This document shows, one piece after another, positions 1 through 7,306 of a stretch of DNA of 10,849 nt; positions within the stretch are counted from its first letter, which is position 1, and every line of letters begins with the position of its first letter. The DNA lies in contig CP070628.1 of NCBI GenBank assembly GCA_020355985.1, positions 1,279,053 through 1,289,901 of the forward strand. Direction: 5' to 3'. This DNA is from Nitrospirota bacterium. GTDB lineage: Bacteria; Nitrospirota; Nitrospiria; Nitrospirales; UBA8639. Under the pieces are notes generated by a model that was not told the DNA's origin, did not search any database, and saw nothing but the letters and a program-made list of their open reading frames with translations. The translations under genes and the position numbers were made by a program.

Positions 1-118
1 GTTTGTCTTGCAAAAGTGAGATGCTAAGCTTTCTACTGGATATCGAACAACAGATTTCCATCTAAGAATGTGTCTTTTCTGAAGAACGTGTTTCCCAATA
101 AAAATTAAAATTAATGAA

Positions 119-730
119 ATGGGAATGATCGTAAGTATTGCCAGTTTGCTCATAGCGGGGGTGGCTTTGTGGGTAGCCTGGCGAATGCGCCAGGAACTGT
201 CTGGTATTAAGCGGGAGAAATATTATCTAGAACAAAAAGTAAAAGCCGTTCCCTCTCAAATCGAAGCAACCGTTGAACCCTTGCGCATTCAGTTGGCGCT
301 TTTGGCTCAAGGAAGGCCTGTCTCCAACCGGTTGATTCGAGCAGGCCGATTATATCATGAAATTACCGCGTCAGAGGCAGGAGAATTTTTGTCTGCGCAT
401 GCAAGTGCTGATCGAATATTGTGGATTGACGTCCGCTCAGGAGAAGAATTTTCCAAGCGGCATATCCCCGGCGCCAAGTTACTACCGGTTGAAGAGTTAG
501 AAATGCGCTATCGAACAGAGATCCCTCTTACCCTAGATAAAATTTTTGTATATTGCGCAGGGGGCGATCGAAGTCGCTTGGCTTGTGATTTCCTAAGCCG
601 ACATGATTTCGGAAATATATATCACATTAAGGATGGGTTGCAGGGTTGGGAAGGACCGACAGAAGGTAACGAAGCTAGTGGATTGATCCAAATAGCCTCG
701 AAGGCCAAAACGACAACTCGGATGGGGTAA
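119..730 (+). CDS. Membrane-anchored rhodanese-domain protein
   Basis: The 203-residue product has an N-terminal hydrophobic segment (about residues 3-21) followed by Arg/Gln-rich positively charged residues. This suggests a single membrane anchor with the rest in the cytoplasm. Residues about 28-65 are charged and could be a short helical linker. Residues about 78-180 form a rhodanese (sulfurtransferase) domain: IDVRSGEEF (103-111), then HIPGA (115-119), then the active loop CAGGDRSR with the predicted persulfide cysteine Cys146, and a GLQGW motif (173-177) near the end. Single-domain rhodaneses carry sulfane sulfur from donors such as thiosulfate or protein persulfides; the physiological substrate cannot be told here. 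The reading frame is open from position 83 and the first ATG is at 119, with an alternative ATG at 125. No strong Shine-Dalgarno sequence is visible. The domain call is firm; the biological role is unknown. Confidence 0.85.
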   Translation: MGMIVSIASLLIAGVALWVAWRMRQELSGIKREKYYLEQKVKAVPSQIEATVEPLRIQLALLAQGRPVSNRLIRAGRLYHEITASEAGEFLSAHASADRILWIDVRSGEEFSKRHIPGAKLLPVEELEMRYRTEIPLTLDKIFVYCAGGDRSRLACDFLSRHDFGNIYHIKDGLQGWEGPTEGNEASGLIQIASKAKTTTRMG

Positions 731-778
731 CGATGTCCGCATCCGCCCATTCATCTTGACGGGAGGTTATCTAGATCG

Positions 779-1189
779 ATGTCATCGGATTTAACTATCT
801 TGAATGTGATGGGCCCTTACCGGGAACCTCAAGAGCCTGCGTTTTCCTTTGATTATTCTGTTCAGCGAACAGATTGGGGAACGCCTCAAGGGGTGAGAAT
901 TAAGGTCTCTATTGAGCACGAATTGGATTATTTAAAGAACACAATACTGAGCTTTTCGGAAGGATCCGTTGGGCAGCAGTTGCGGGCTAACCAACTGCTT
1001 CTTCGCGCAATTGCAGATCAGAAGCTAAAAATTGTTGATGCTGATGGCCGGTTAACTGAACGGTTAGATGTCATGATTGGCCCATTTCAAGGAGATTCTC
1101 TAGGGCATCTTTTTGATTTGCTGGATCAATGGATGCAAGCAGAAAAAGACATGCTGCGGCAAATGATTAAAGATCAAATAGGGGTTTGA
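779..1189 (+). CDS. Small soluble protein of unknown function (136 aa)
   Basis: I do not recognise this family. The product has no signal peptide and no membrane segment, so it is probably cytoplasmic. The N-terminal half is mixed and probably beta-rich. The C-terminal half is predicted helical and amphipathic: residues about 60-80 are Leu/Gln-rich, and the last 30 residues (HLFDLLDQWMQAEKDMLRQM region) are acidic and Met/Gln-rich. The start is supported by a GGGAGG ribosome-binding sequence at 761-766, with a somewhat long 12-base spacing to the ATG. It lies 48 bases downstream of the rhodanese gene on the same strand, so the two may be cotranscribed. It converges with the minus-strand pair that ends at 1262. 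The presence of a good ribosome site and coherent protein composition makes it a likely real gene; the function is unassigned. Confidence 0.7.
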   Translation: MSSDLTILNVMGPYREPQEPAFSFDYSVQRTDWGTPQGVRIKVSIEHELDYLKNTILSFSEGSVGQQLRANQLLLRAIADQKLKIVDADGRLTERLDVMIGPFQGDSLGHLFDLLDQWMQAEKDMLRQMIKDQIGV

Positions 1190-1261
1190 GATAACGTCTG
1201 ACGAGATAATTTTGCAATGAGCAGCGGGAAAGTTTGACGGGATAGGTTCCTGCTAGAATGT

Positions 1262-1888
1262 CTAAAACACTCGCTGATAACGTTTAGAATACACGCCAGT
1301 TGCGTCTTCTCCAAAGCCGAGAGAGGCCTGTTCGGGATTCGTCTTGTTGTGCAAATCAATGGCGTAATGACCACGCACTTTCTCCATGGCGACTTCATAA
1401 GGAATAGAGCTTGGATAAAACTCCCCTGGAGCATGGGCTCCACGACCTAAGGCTTTCGCCGATTCCTCACCTGCATATTGTTCTTCCGAAAAAATATAAA
1501 TATCGGCAATGGCCAAGGCTCCCAATTTATCTTCAGGTGTGGTAGCGGGCAGAAGGGCTTGCAGTGATTGATTGCGTCGTGCTTTTTGAAAGGATTGCAG
1601 AAGAGCAATTATCTGGCTGTCGGTTGTAGCCGGATGTACCAAGACCGTAATGGCATTCATCCCAATCACCTTTCCAGTGACGGTAAAGCTCGGCACTAAA
1701 TCACTTGACACGATGTCGGGTAATGGTGCTTTAGCGTTTGGGGTGGCACTCGGCCCATGGGTAGGGGAATTTTTGGATTTGGGAATAATCAATGTGACGA
1801 ACAACCAAAGACCAAAGATCACGCCAAAAACGACAATGAGGGGATGTACGCCGATTCGGCGGCCTTCTGTTGGTTCTTCGTCACTCAT
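1262..1888 (-). CDS. Single-pass membrane protein of unknown function
   Basis: The 208-residue product begins with a short acidic, then basic, cytoplasmic stretch. One hydrophobic segment follows (about residues 14-35), then a Pro/Ser/Asn-rich linker (36-58) and a soluble domain of about 150 residues. This resembles an N-terminally anchored protein whose main domain is exported. The soluble part includes a beta-like segment (67-86) and a Tyr/Gly-rich C terminus. I do not recognise the domain and do not assign a function. Its ATG overlaps the mazG TGA by four bases (TCAT on the + strand, 1885-1888), so translation is probably coupled to mazG and both are on one transcript. A competing minus-strand frame at 1174-1443 and + strand frames over the same DNA look like shadows. 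Confidence 0.75.
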   Translation of the reverse strand: MSDEEPTEGRRIGVHPLIVVFGVIFGLWLFVTLIIPKSKNSPTHGPSATPNAKAPLPDIVSSDLVPSFTVTGKVIGMNAITVLVHPATTDSQIIALLQSFQKARRNQSLQALLPATTPEDKLGALAIADIYIFSEEQYAGEESAKALGRGAHAPGEFYPSSIPYEVAMEKVRGHYAIDLHNKTNPEQASLGFGEDATGVYSKRYQRVF

Positions 1889-2802
1889 GAAAGGGTTCCG
1901 TCAATAGTTTCGGGTAGTGGTGAAGAACGTGATTCTTGAGACTTGGCGGCTTCCCACCATTGATCAAGTTTTTCCGTCGAACATTCGTTGATTTTCTGAC
2001 CCTGGCTGCTTGCTTGTGATTCGATATATTGAAAGCGAGTGATGAATTTGTTCGTCGCTTTTCGGAGGGCTTCTTCAGGATTGATTCGGAGAAATCTGGA
2101 GACATTGACCAGTGAAAATAAAACATCCCCGAATTCGGCTTCGATATCTGGATGCGGCAAATTTGTCTCCAGAGAAGCCTGAGGGGTATCTGAAGAATCG
2201 GTGATTGTAGCTGTGGCTTCATAGAGTTCATCAAGTTCTTCTTTGAATTTCTGGAGCGTCGGTTCGATGGTGTTCCAATCAAAGCCTACACCTGAAGCCC
2301 GTTTTTGTACTTGAGCTGCTCGTTGGAGGGCCGGAGAGATTTTAGGGACAGTGTCTAAGGCGGAAAGCCGTCCTTGCTTTTGGTTCTTTTCCTGCTGTTT
2401 TAGTTGCTCCCATTGGCGTAGGACCTCGCCAGAGGTGGCCAGCGAAGCCTTTCCTTCTTTTTGAAACACATGAGGATGGCGGCGAATGAGTTTGTCGCCC
2501 AAAGCCTTGTTGACGTCTTGATAGGAAAATTGTTCTTGTTCGGAAGCAATTTGACTATGAAAGAGGATTTGGAGCAAGAGGTCGCCTAATTCTTCTTTTA
2601 AGGCTGATGGATCTTTGGAATCAATGGCTTCGAGGACTTCATAGACTTCTTCAAGAAGGTAGGGTTTTAAGGATTCAGCGGTTTGTTCCCGATCCCATGG
2701 GCAGCCGTCCGGTCCCCGCAAAGTGGCCATGATGTCAACGACATCGGATAAGGCGTGAGTACGAGAAATGGAGGCGAGAGATTTGGGAGACGGTGCTTCC
2801 AT
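1885..2802 (-). CDS. mazG: Nucleoside triphosphate pyrophosphohydrolase MazG
   Basis: MazG hydrolyses (d)NTPs to the monophosphate and pyrophosphate, cleaning aberrant nucleotides from the pool. In E. coli it also influences ppGpp levels. The product has the two tandem MazG domains. The N-terminal domain has LRGPDGCPWDREQT (28-41), metal-binding EEVYE (51-55), ELGDLL (71-76) and the KLIRRHPHVF motif (104-113). The C-terminal domain has GFDWNTIE (173-180), EELDE (188-192) and EAEFGDVLF (221-229). All acidic metal ligands appear intact in both domains. At 305 residues it is longer than E. coli MazG (263). The extra length is a Ser/Thr/Pro-rich insertion (about 197-217) between the two halves of the C-terminal metal site, plus a polar tail after about 290. 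The start is uncertain: the first ATG lacks a clear ribosome site, and Met25 just precedes the first conserved motif. Confidence 0.93.
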   Translation of the reverse strand: MEAPSPKSLASISRTHALSDVVDIMATLRGPDGCPWDREQTAESLKPYLLEEVYEVLEAIDSKDPSALKEELGDLLLQILFHSQIASEQEQFSYQDVNKALGDKLIRRHPHVFQKEGKASLATSGEVLRQWEQLKQQEKNQKQGRLSALDTVPKISPALQRAAQVQKRASGVGFDWNTIEPTLQKFKEELDELYEATATITDSSDTPQASLETNLPHPDIEAEFGDVLFSLVNVSRFLRINPEEALRKATNKFITRFQYIESQASSQGQKINECSTEKLDQWWEAAKSQESRSSPLPETIDGTLS

Positions 2803-2844
2803 AAAAAAGAATCTTTGAATCAGTAAGAACTGAGTATCGGGGGG

Positions 2845-2850
2845 ATTATA
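2845..2850 (-). promoter_or_regulatory. Candidate -10 box of the mazG promoter
   Basis: Read on the minus strand this is a perfect TATAAT. Transcription would start near 2838, leaving a leader of about 36 bases before the mazG ATG. The hexamer 17 bases upstream, TTACAA, matches the sigma-70 -35 consensus poorly, so the assignment rests on the -10 and its position. Confidence 0.45.
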
Positions 2851-2884
2851 CTGGTTTTCTCTGTCTCTTGTAATCTCTGGATTC

Positions 2885-2912
2885 TTGATAGAAACCCTCT
2901 AATAATGATACT
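2885..2912 (+). promoter_or_regulatory. Candidate sigma-70 promoter of the DUF1844 gene
   Basis: TTGATA at 2885-2890 differs from the -35 consensus at one position. A 16-base spacer leads to GATACT at 2907-2912 as a weaker -10 (four of six matches). It would give a leader of about 20 bases that contains the strong ribosome site before the ATG at 2939. The region is shared, back to back, with the candidate mazG promoter. Confidence 0.35.
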
Positions 2913-2938
2913 GTTTTTCTCGGTAAGGAGGTTGAATC

Positions 2939-3337
2939 ATGAGTGAAGACGAACAAGGGTTTGTGGTTCGGGATAAGCGTGGACGTTCGGCACAAGAGGA
3001 ACCTGCCGCTTCATCGCCTGAACCATCAACGGAACCTGAATCTCTGGCCTCAGCAACATCTTCGGAGTCTCATCCTCCGGCTCCTCCTCTTACATTCTCG
3101 TCGTTTGTGTTTTCATTAGGGACCTCTTCACTCATGTTGATGGGCGAGTCTTTAGATCCCCAACAACCCTCTCCACCAGTTAATTTACCTCAAGCCAAGG
3201 AAATTATTGATATCCTATCGATGCTTGAGGAAAAAACTAAGGGAAATCTGTCGTCTGAAGAAGCATCCGTATTAGGGGATATGTTGTATACTCTGCGGAT
3301 GAAATATGTCAGTGCTACCTCAGGGGTTTCTCCCTAG
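2939..3337 (+). CDS. DUF1844 domain protein
   Basis: The 132-residue product has a disordered, Ser/Pro/Glu-rich N-terminal third (about 15-50). A compact DUF1844-like domain follows (about 51-124). Recognisable family features are the LTFSSFVFSLGTSSL start (51-65), the GE and PxPPVNLPQAKEIIDIL segment, MLEEKTKGNLSSEE (95-108) and the closing LYTLRMKYV (116-124). The family is small, widespread in Nitrospirota, deltaproteobacteria and Acidobacteria, and has no established function; it is predicted helical and soluble. The start is well supported by a near-perfect AAGGAGGT ribosome site at 2925-2932, about 7 bases before the ATG. The gene is divergent from mazG and is separated from the kinase gene by 161 bases, so it may be its own unit or the head of the long + strand operon. 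Confidence 0.88.
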   Translation: MSEDEQGFVVRDKRGRSAQEEPAASSPEPSTEPESLASATSSESHPPAPPLTFSSFVFSLGTSSLMLMGESLDPQQPSPPVNLPQAKEIIDILSMLEEKTKGNLSSEEASVLGDMLYTLRMKYVSATSGVSP

Positions 3338-3498
3338 TCTTGAGCGGCTTCTTTCGAGTTCTTCTTCATTTCATCTGAGTAGTATTCTTGGGGCATAGGG
3401 GGTCAGCAATCGCCAAGATTCTTTCCTCTTTACCTTGCGAAGTCCTCGACCTTCCATAATAATGCATCTATAGCCTGTTTCTTGATGAATCTTTACGC

Positions 3499-5829
3499 GT
3501 GCAAAGCTCTGTGAACCTGATCTCCGAACATTTACCAGAATCCCGCAAATTCCCTAGACAGGCCTCTTCGTCTGAGCCTGCACCCTCACGTTCAGATACC
3601 AATGAATCGGCCCTCAAGCGCCGCCGCCGACATTATACCCCGGTTTGGATCGTATTGGTCTTGCTGCTGCCCTGTATTGCATTGACGATTTATTACGCGC
3701 GGTATGGCCTTTCGGGGCCGCTCCTGCCTGATTCTATTCTACCCAGCCCCAGCTATGCCTTAGTGCTCTTTTTAGTGTACTTGGACAGTGTGGGTTTGGT
3801 GGCATTAACGCTCTTACTTTCTCGAAATTTAATCAGGGCATTTTTTGAAAAACGGAACCGTTTGCTGGGGACAGGTTTCCGGTCGAAATTAGTCGCGGCG
3901 TTTATTGGGTTTGCCCTGATTCCCACCCTGCTACTGGCACTGGTGGCGAGTGGGGTGATTAGTGAAGTGATTGACGTCTGGTTTAGCGATCAGGTGATGC
4001 ATGTCTTACGAGATTCAGAAGATGTGGCTCATTTGTATCAGGAGGAACGGGAAATCTTGGCGTCTGATACAGCCCGGGTCATTAGCAAGGAAATTTTTCG
4101 AGAGGATATCTTAAAACCTGAACATCGGGAATTGCTGAAATCCATGCTGGCCAGGATGCAGCATGAATATCATTTAGCAGGGGTCGAAGTGTTTTCTCCT
4201 AAAATGGAAACATTGGCTCGAATGATGGATCCGCAATTATCCGACGCGGTGTTGAGCCTTCCTGTTGGGCAATTAGTGTTGCAAGTATTGGATAGGGGAA
4301 ATGCGCTGTCTTCGGCGCAAGAAGCGCCGGTTGGGAGGTTGATTCGTGCGGCAGCCCCCATTATGAGTAATGGAAGGACAAACCAGGTGAGAGGCGTTGT
4401 GGTGGTGTCGTCCTACGTTCCTGAATCATTATTGCGAAAAATGGATGCCATTGCTAAGCAATTTGAAGAATATAGTCAGATTAAATCCATGAAAAACCCT
4501 ATTAAGGGAGGTGCTTATCTGTTCGTTGGGGTGGTCACCCTGCTCATTCTTTTTGGCGCGACATGGTTTGGGTTTTATGTGGCACGGGGGATTACCGTGC
4601 CTATCCAACGGTTAGCTGAAGGGACGGAAGCCATTGCCAAAGGCAATCTGGATATTAACATTGATGTGAAAGCCACTGATGAAATCGGGACGTTGGTGCA
4701 ATCCTTTAATCGAATGACCACCGATTTGCGCACCAATAAATCGCGTTTAGAAGAAATGAATATGTCGCTACTTCAATCGAATGTGGAAATTGATCAACGA
4801 CGGGCTTACACCGAAGCGGTTGTCGAAACCATTGCCGCTGGGGTCTTGTCCATTGATATGGCAGGATTGGTAACGAGGTTTAATCCATCTGGAGAGCGTA
4901 TTCTGGGCGTCAAAGGGGAAGAATTGCGCGGACGACCTGTCTATGAGGCCTTTAAACAATTTAATTTGTCTTTGTTTCAGAAGGCCTATGACCAAATGCT
5001 GGTTGAGCAAACGGATAGTTTGTCGATGGAAGGGCAGATGGAGACACCTAATGGACGACTCTTGACCTTAGGTCTCAATATTTCAAGAATGCAAAATGAG
5101 GCGGGCGATGATTTGGGGTTTGTGTTTGTGTTTGAAGATCGAACGGAGTTTATTAAGGCCCAAAAAACGGCGGCTTGGCAGGAAGTGGCGCAACGCATTG
5201 CTCATGAAATCAAAAACCCATTGACGCCGATTCAATTATCTGCCCAACGATTGCGCAAAAAGTTTTTGGAAAAATCAACAGACTTTGAAGAGATTTTCGA
5301 TCAAGCGACAGGTGTGATCATTAATGAAGTGACAAGTTTAAAAGGCATGGTCGATGAGTTTTCAAAGTATGCTCGTATGCCGTTGCCCAAGATGTCACGA
5401 CAATCGCTGCATGACATCATTCAGAAAGTGATTTCTCTCTATACGAGTGCACACCGTGATGTGGAGTTTATTCTTCAGCTGGATGAGGGATTGCCTGATC
5501 TGAATTTCGATCCTGAGCAAATGCGTCGAGTGTTTGTGAATTTATTTGATAATGCCATTCAGGCAAGCAATGATCAAGGCCATGTTTGGGTCACTACCGA
5601 AGCTGATTGGCGACGGCATCGAGCTGTGGTGCGTGTGGCCGATGACGGCATCGGCATTCAATCGGAAGACCAAGAGAAATTGTTTGTGCCCTATTTTTCC
5701 AAGAAACGAACGGGGACAGGGTTGGGTTTGGCTATTGTGCATCGAATTATTTCCGATCACAACGGGACAATTCATGCGGAAAACAATCATCCACAAGGTG
5801 CGGTATTTCGGTTCGACCTGCCTCTATGA
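3499..5829 (+). CDS. ntrY: NtrY-like membrane sensor histidine kinase
   Basis: This is the sensor of a two-component system; it should autophosphorylate and pass the phosphate to the regulator encoded next. Predicted order in 776 residues: basic cytoplasmic N terminus; membrane segments at about 49-67, 86-108, 130-153 and 338-361; an extracytoplasmic sensor region (154-337); a HAMP linker (362-414); a PAS domain (about 433-545); a HisKA dimerisation domain with phospho-acceptor His569 in HEIKNPLTP; and a HATPase_c domain. The last has N-box NLFDNA (681-686), DDGIG (715-719) and TGTGLGL (738-744). All catalytic boxes look intact. Length and layout match NtrY, which is linked to nitrogen or redox/envelope signals in proteobacteria; the signal here is unknown. 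The GTG at 3499 has no good ribosome site, but an in-frame stop at 3460-3462 limits alternatives; GTG at 3511 is also possible. Confidence 0.9.
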   Translation: MQSSVNLISEHLPESRKFPRQASSSEPAPSRSDTNESALKRRRRHYTPVWIVLVLLLPCIALTIYYARYGLSGPLLPDSILPSPSYALVLFLVYLDSVGLVALTLLLSRNLIRAFFEKRNRLLGTGFRSKLVAAFIGFALIPTLLLALVASGVISEVIDVWFSDQVMHVLRDSEDVAHLYQEEREILASDTARVISKEIFREDILKPEHRELLKSMLARMQHEYHLAGVEVFSPKMETLARMMDPQLSDAVLSLPVGQLVLQVLDRGNALSSAQEAPVGRLIRAAAPIMSNGRTNQVRGVVVVSSYVPESLLRKMDAIAKQFEEYSQIKSMKNPIKGGAYLFVGVVTLLILFGATWFGFYVARGITVPIQRLAEGTEAIAKGNLDINIDVKATDEIGTLVQSFNRMTTDLRTNKSRLEEMNMSLLQSNVEIDQRRAYTEAVVETIAAGVLSIDMAGLVTRFNPSGERILGVKGEELRGRPVYEAFKQFNLSLFQKAYDQMLVEQTDSLSMEGQMETPNGRLLTLGLNISRMQNEAGDDLGFVFVFEDRTEFIKAQKTAAWQEVAQRIAHEIKNPLTPIQLSAQRLRKKFLEKSTDFEEIFDQATGVIINEVTSLKGMVDEFSKYARMPLPKMSRQSLHDIIQKVISLYTSAHRDVEFILQLDEGLPDLNFDPEQMRRVFVNLFDNAIQASNDQGHVWVTTEADWRRHRAVVRVADDGIGIQSEDQEKLFVPYFSKKRTGTGLGLAIVHRIISDHNGTIHAENNHPQGAVFRFDLPL

Positions 5830-5920
5830 GGCAAGCGATCGTCCATGGCTGAACGGTCGAATGTTGGGAGCGGGTTGAACCGTTACGTGGTTATGAGCGG
5901 GTAATAATTACATCCTTGAT

Positions 5921-5929
5921 GGAGGAGGT
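5921..5929 (+). promoter_or_regulatory. Ribosome-binding site fixing the GTG start of the regulator
   Basis: A doubled purine-rich motif, GGAGGAGGT, ends four bases before a GTG at 5933. The first GGAGG sits 7 bases from that codon. It makes the GTG the convincing start, and the receiver domain begins immediately after it. Confidence 0.75.
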
Positions 5930-5932
5930 CTA

Positions 5933-7306
5933 GTGGCAGAAACAATTTGCATCGTCGATGATGAACCAGCCATTTTAAATTCGCTGCGTAGTATTCTCGA
6001 AGACGAAGGGTACCAGGTCGTTGTGGCCACCAATGGAGTCGAGGGGCTGAAGGTTGTCCGAAGCGACTCTCCTGATCTTGTGATGCTTGATATTTGGATG
6101 CCTGAAATGGATGGACTGGAAACTTTAAAGCGATTGCGTTCCCAGTTTCCTGGCATTTTGGTCGTCATGATGTCTGGGCATGGTTCAATCGAAACCGCAG
6201 TGAAAGCCACGAAGTTAGGAGCGTATGATTATTTAGAAAAGCCGTTGGATTTGGAAAAAGTCACCATTTTGGTGCGTAATGCCTTGCACCAAAGAAAGCT
6301 GGAAGAAGAAAACCTTAATCTCAGAATCCAGGTCGAACGACGATTTGAACTTGTTGGTTCGTCTCCGACCATGAATCGGCTTCGAGAAATGATTGCGATG
6401 GCAGCACCAGCAAATAGCCGCGTTTTAATATCCGGAGCTAACGGGACCGGAAAAGAACTCGTTGCGCGGGCGATTCACTTGCAAAGCCCCCGGCATAATC
6501 GACCATTTGTGGAAATCAATTGTGCGGCGATTCCAGAAACCTTAATTGAAAGTGAATTGTTCGGGCATGAAAAAGGGGCATTTAGTGGCGCGACCTCGAT
6601 GAAACGAGGGAAATTTGAATTGGCGGACGGTGGCACATTGTTTTTGGATGAAATCGGCGATATGAGTTTAGCCACGCAAGCTAAGGTCTTGCGCGTGTTG
6701 CAGGAACAGCAATTCACTCGAGTAGGTGGGACGAAATTATTGAATGTCCAGGTTCGAGTCATCGCTGCGTCGAATAAAGATTTGGCCGAGGAAATCCACA
6801 AAGGCAATTTCCGGGAAGATCTCTATTATCGACTCAATGTCCTGCCTATCGTTGTTCCGCCATTAAAAGAACGCCGTGAGGATATTCCAGAGCTGGCGCA
6901 GCATTTCCTCAAAATGCATTCAGAAGAACAGGGCATGAAGCCCAAAGAGTTTAGTGCCCAAGGCCTCGAAGCCTTGCGACGGCATGATTGGCCGGGAAAT
7001 ATTCGTGAACTCCGTAACCTCATCGAACGATTATTAATCATGGTGCCTAAACCCGTGATTGATGCGGCAGATGTTGAAATGTTTTTACAAGGGCGACAGC
7101 CAACTGGCGTGCCGGTGCTGCCCATAGGAGCGAACTATGATTCTCTTCGGGAAGCCCGCAATGTATTCGAGCGAGAAGTCATATCACAGAAACTCAGAGA
7201 AAATAATTGGAATGTCTCCAAAACCGCCGATGAATTAAAAATCGAGCGCAGTCATTTGCACCGAAAGATTAAGCTTCTCAATGTTGAACTCAGACCTGAA
7301 CATTAA
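5933..7306 (+). CDS. ntrX: NtrX-like sigma-54-dependent response regulator
   Basis: This cytoplasmic activator would be phosphorylated by the adjacent kinase and then drive open-complex formation at sigma-54 promoters. The 457-residue product has three domains. The receiver (about 3-120) has acidic pocket Asp9/Asp10, phospho-acceptor Asp53, Ser81 and Lys103. The AAA+ domain (about 139-375) has Walker A GANGTGKE (168-175), the sigma-54 contact loop as GAFSGA (215-220), Walker B LFLDE (236-240) and the RxDLYYRLNV region (294-303). A Fis-type helix-turn-helix (about 411-450) ends in IERSHLHRKIK, which is close to the NtrX style. Length matches NtrC/NtrX proteins. The loop is normally GAFTGA; serine is a conservative change. 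The 3' end overlaps the next gene by 26 bases, so downstream genes are probably cotranscribed. No classical -24/-12 promoter was seen in the window, so its targets are likely elsewhere. Confidence 0.9.
   Translation: MAETICIVDDEPAILNSLRSILEDEGYQVVVATNGVEGLKVVRSDSPDLVMLDIWMPEMDGLETLKRLRSQFPGILVVMMSGHGSIETAVKATKLGAYDYLEKPLDLEKVTILVRNALHQRKLEEENLNLRIQVERRFELVGSSPTMNRLREMIAMAAPANSRVLISGANGTGKELVARAIHLQSPRHNRPFVEINCAAIPETLIESELFGHEKGAFSGATSMKRGKFELADGGTLFLDEIGDMSLATQAKVLRVLQEQQFTRVGGTKLLNVQVRVIAASNKDLAEEIHKGNFREDLYYRLNVLPIVVPPLKERREDIPELAQHFLKMHSEEQGMKPKEFSAQGLEALRRHDWPGNIRELRNLIERLLIMVPKPVIDAADVEMFLQGRQPTGVPVLPIGANYDSLREARNVFEREVISQKLRENNWNVSKTADELKIERSHLHRKIKLLNVELRPEH

Noticed and set aside
3..65. 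Open frame at the left edge ending in TAA, possibly the tail of an upstream gene
   Set aside because: Twenty codons with no recognisable motif cannot be told from chance.
1220..1254. Possible hairpin between the convergent genes (AGCA..GGAA with TTCCTGCT)
   Set aside because: The stem needs a 3-base bulge and has no T run on either strand.
1174..1443. Minus-strand frame of 89 codons in the 3' part of the membrane-protein gene
   Set aside because: It lies in another frame of a better supported gene and has no domain or ribosome site.
3386..3430. Possible terminator after the DUF1844 gene (TCTTGG / CCAAGA followed by a pyrimidine-rich run)
   Set aside because: Only six pairs around a 21-base loop, and the following tract is mixed C and T; too weak to annotate.
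5852..5884. Six-base inverted repeat (AACGGT / ACCGTT) between kinase and regulator genes
   Set aside because: The arms are short, the gap is 21 bases and there is no T tract, so it is not a convincing terminator; an operator is possible but unsupported.
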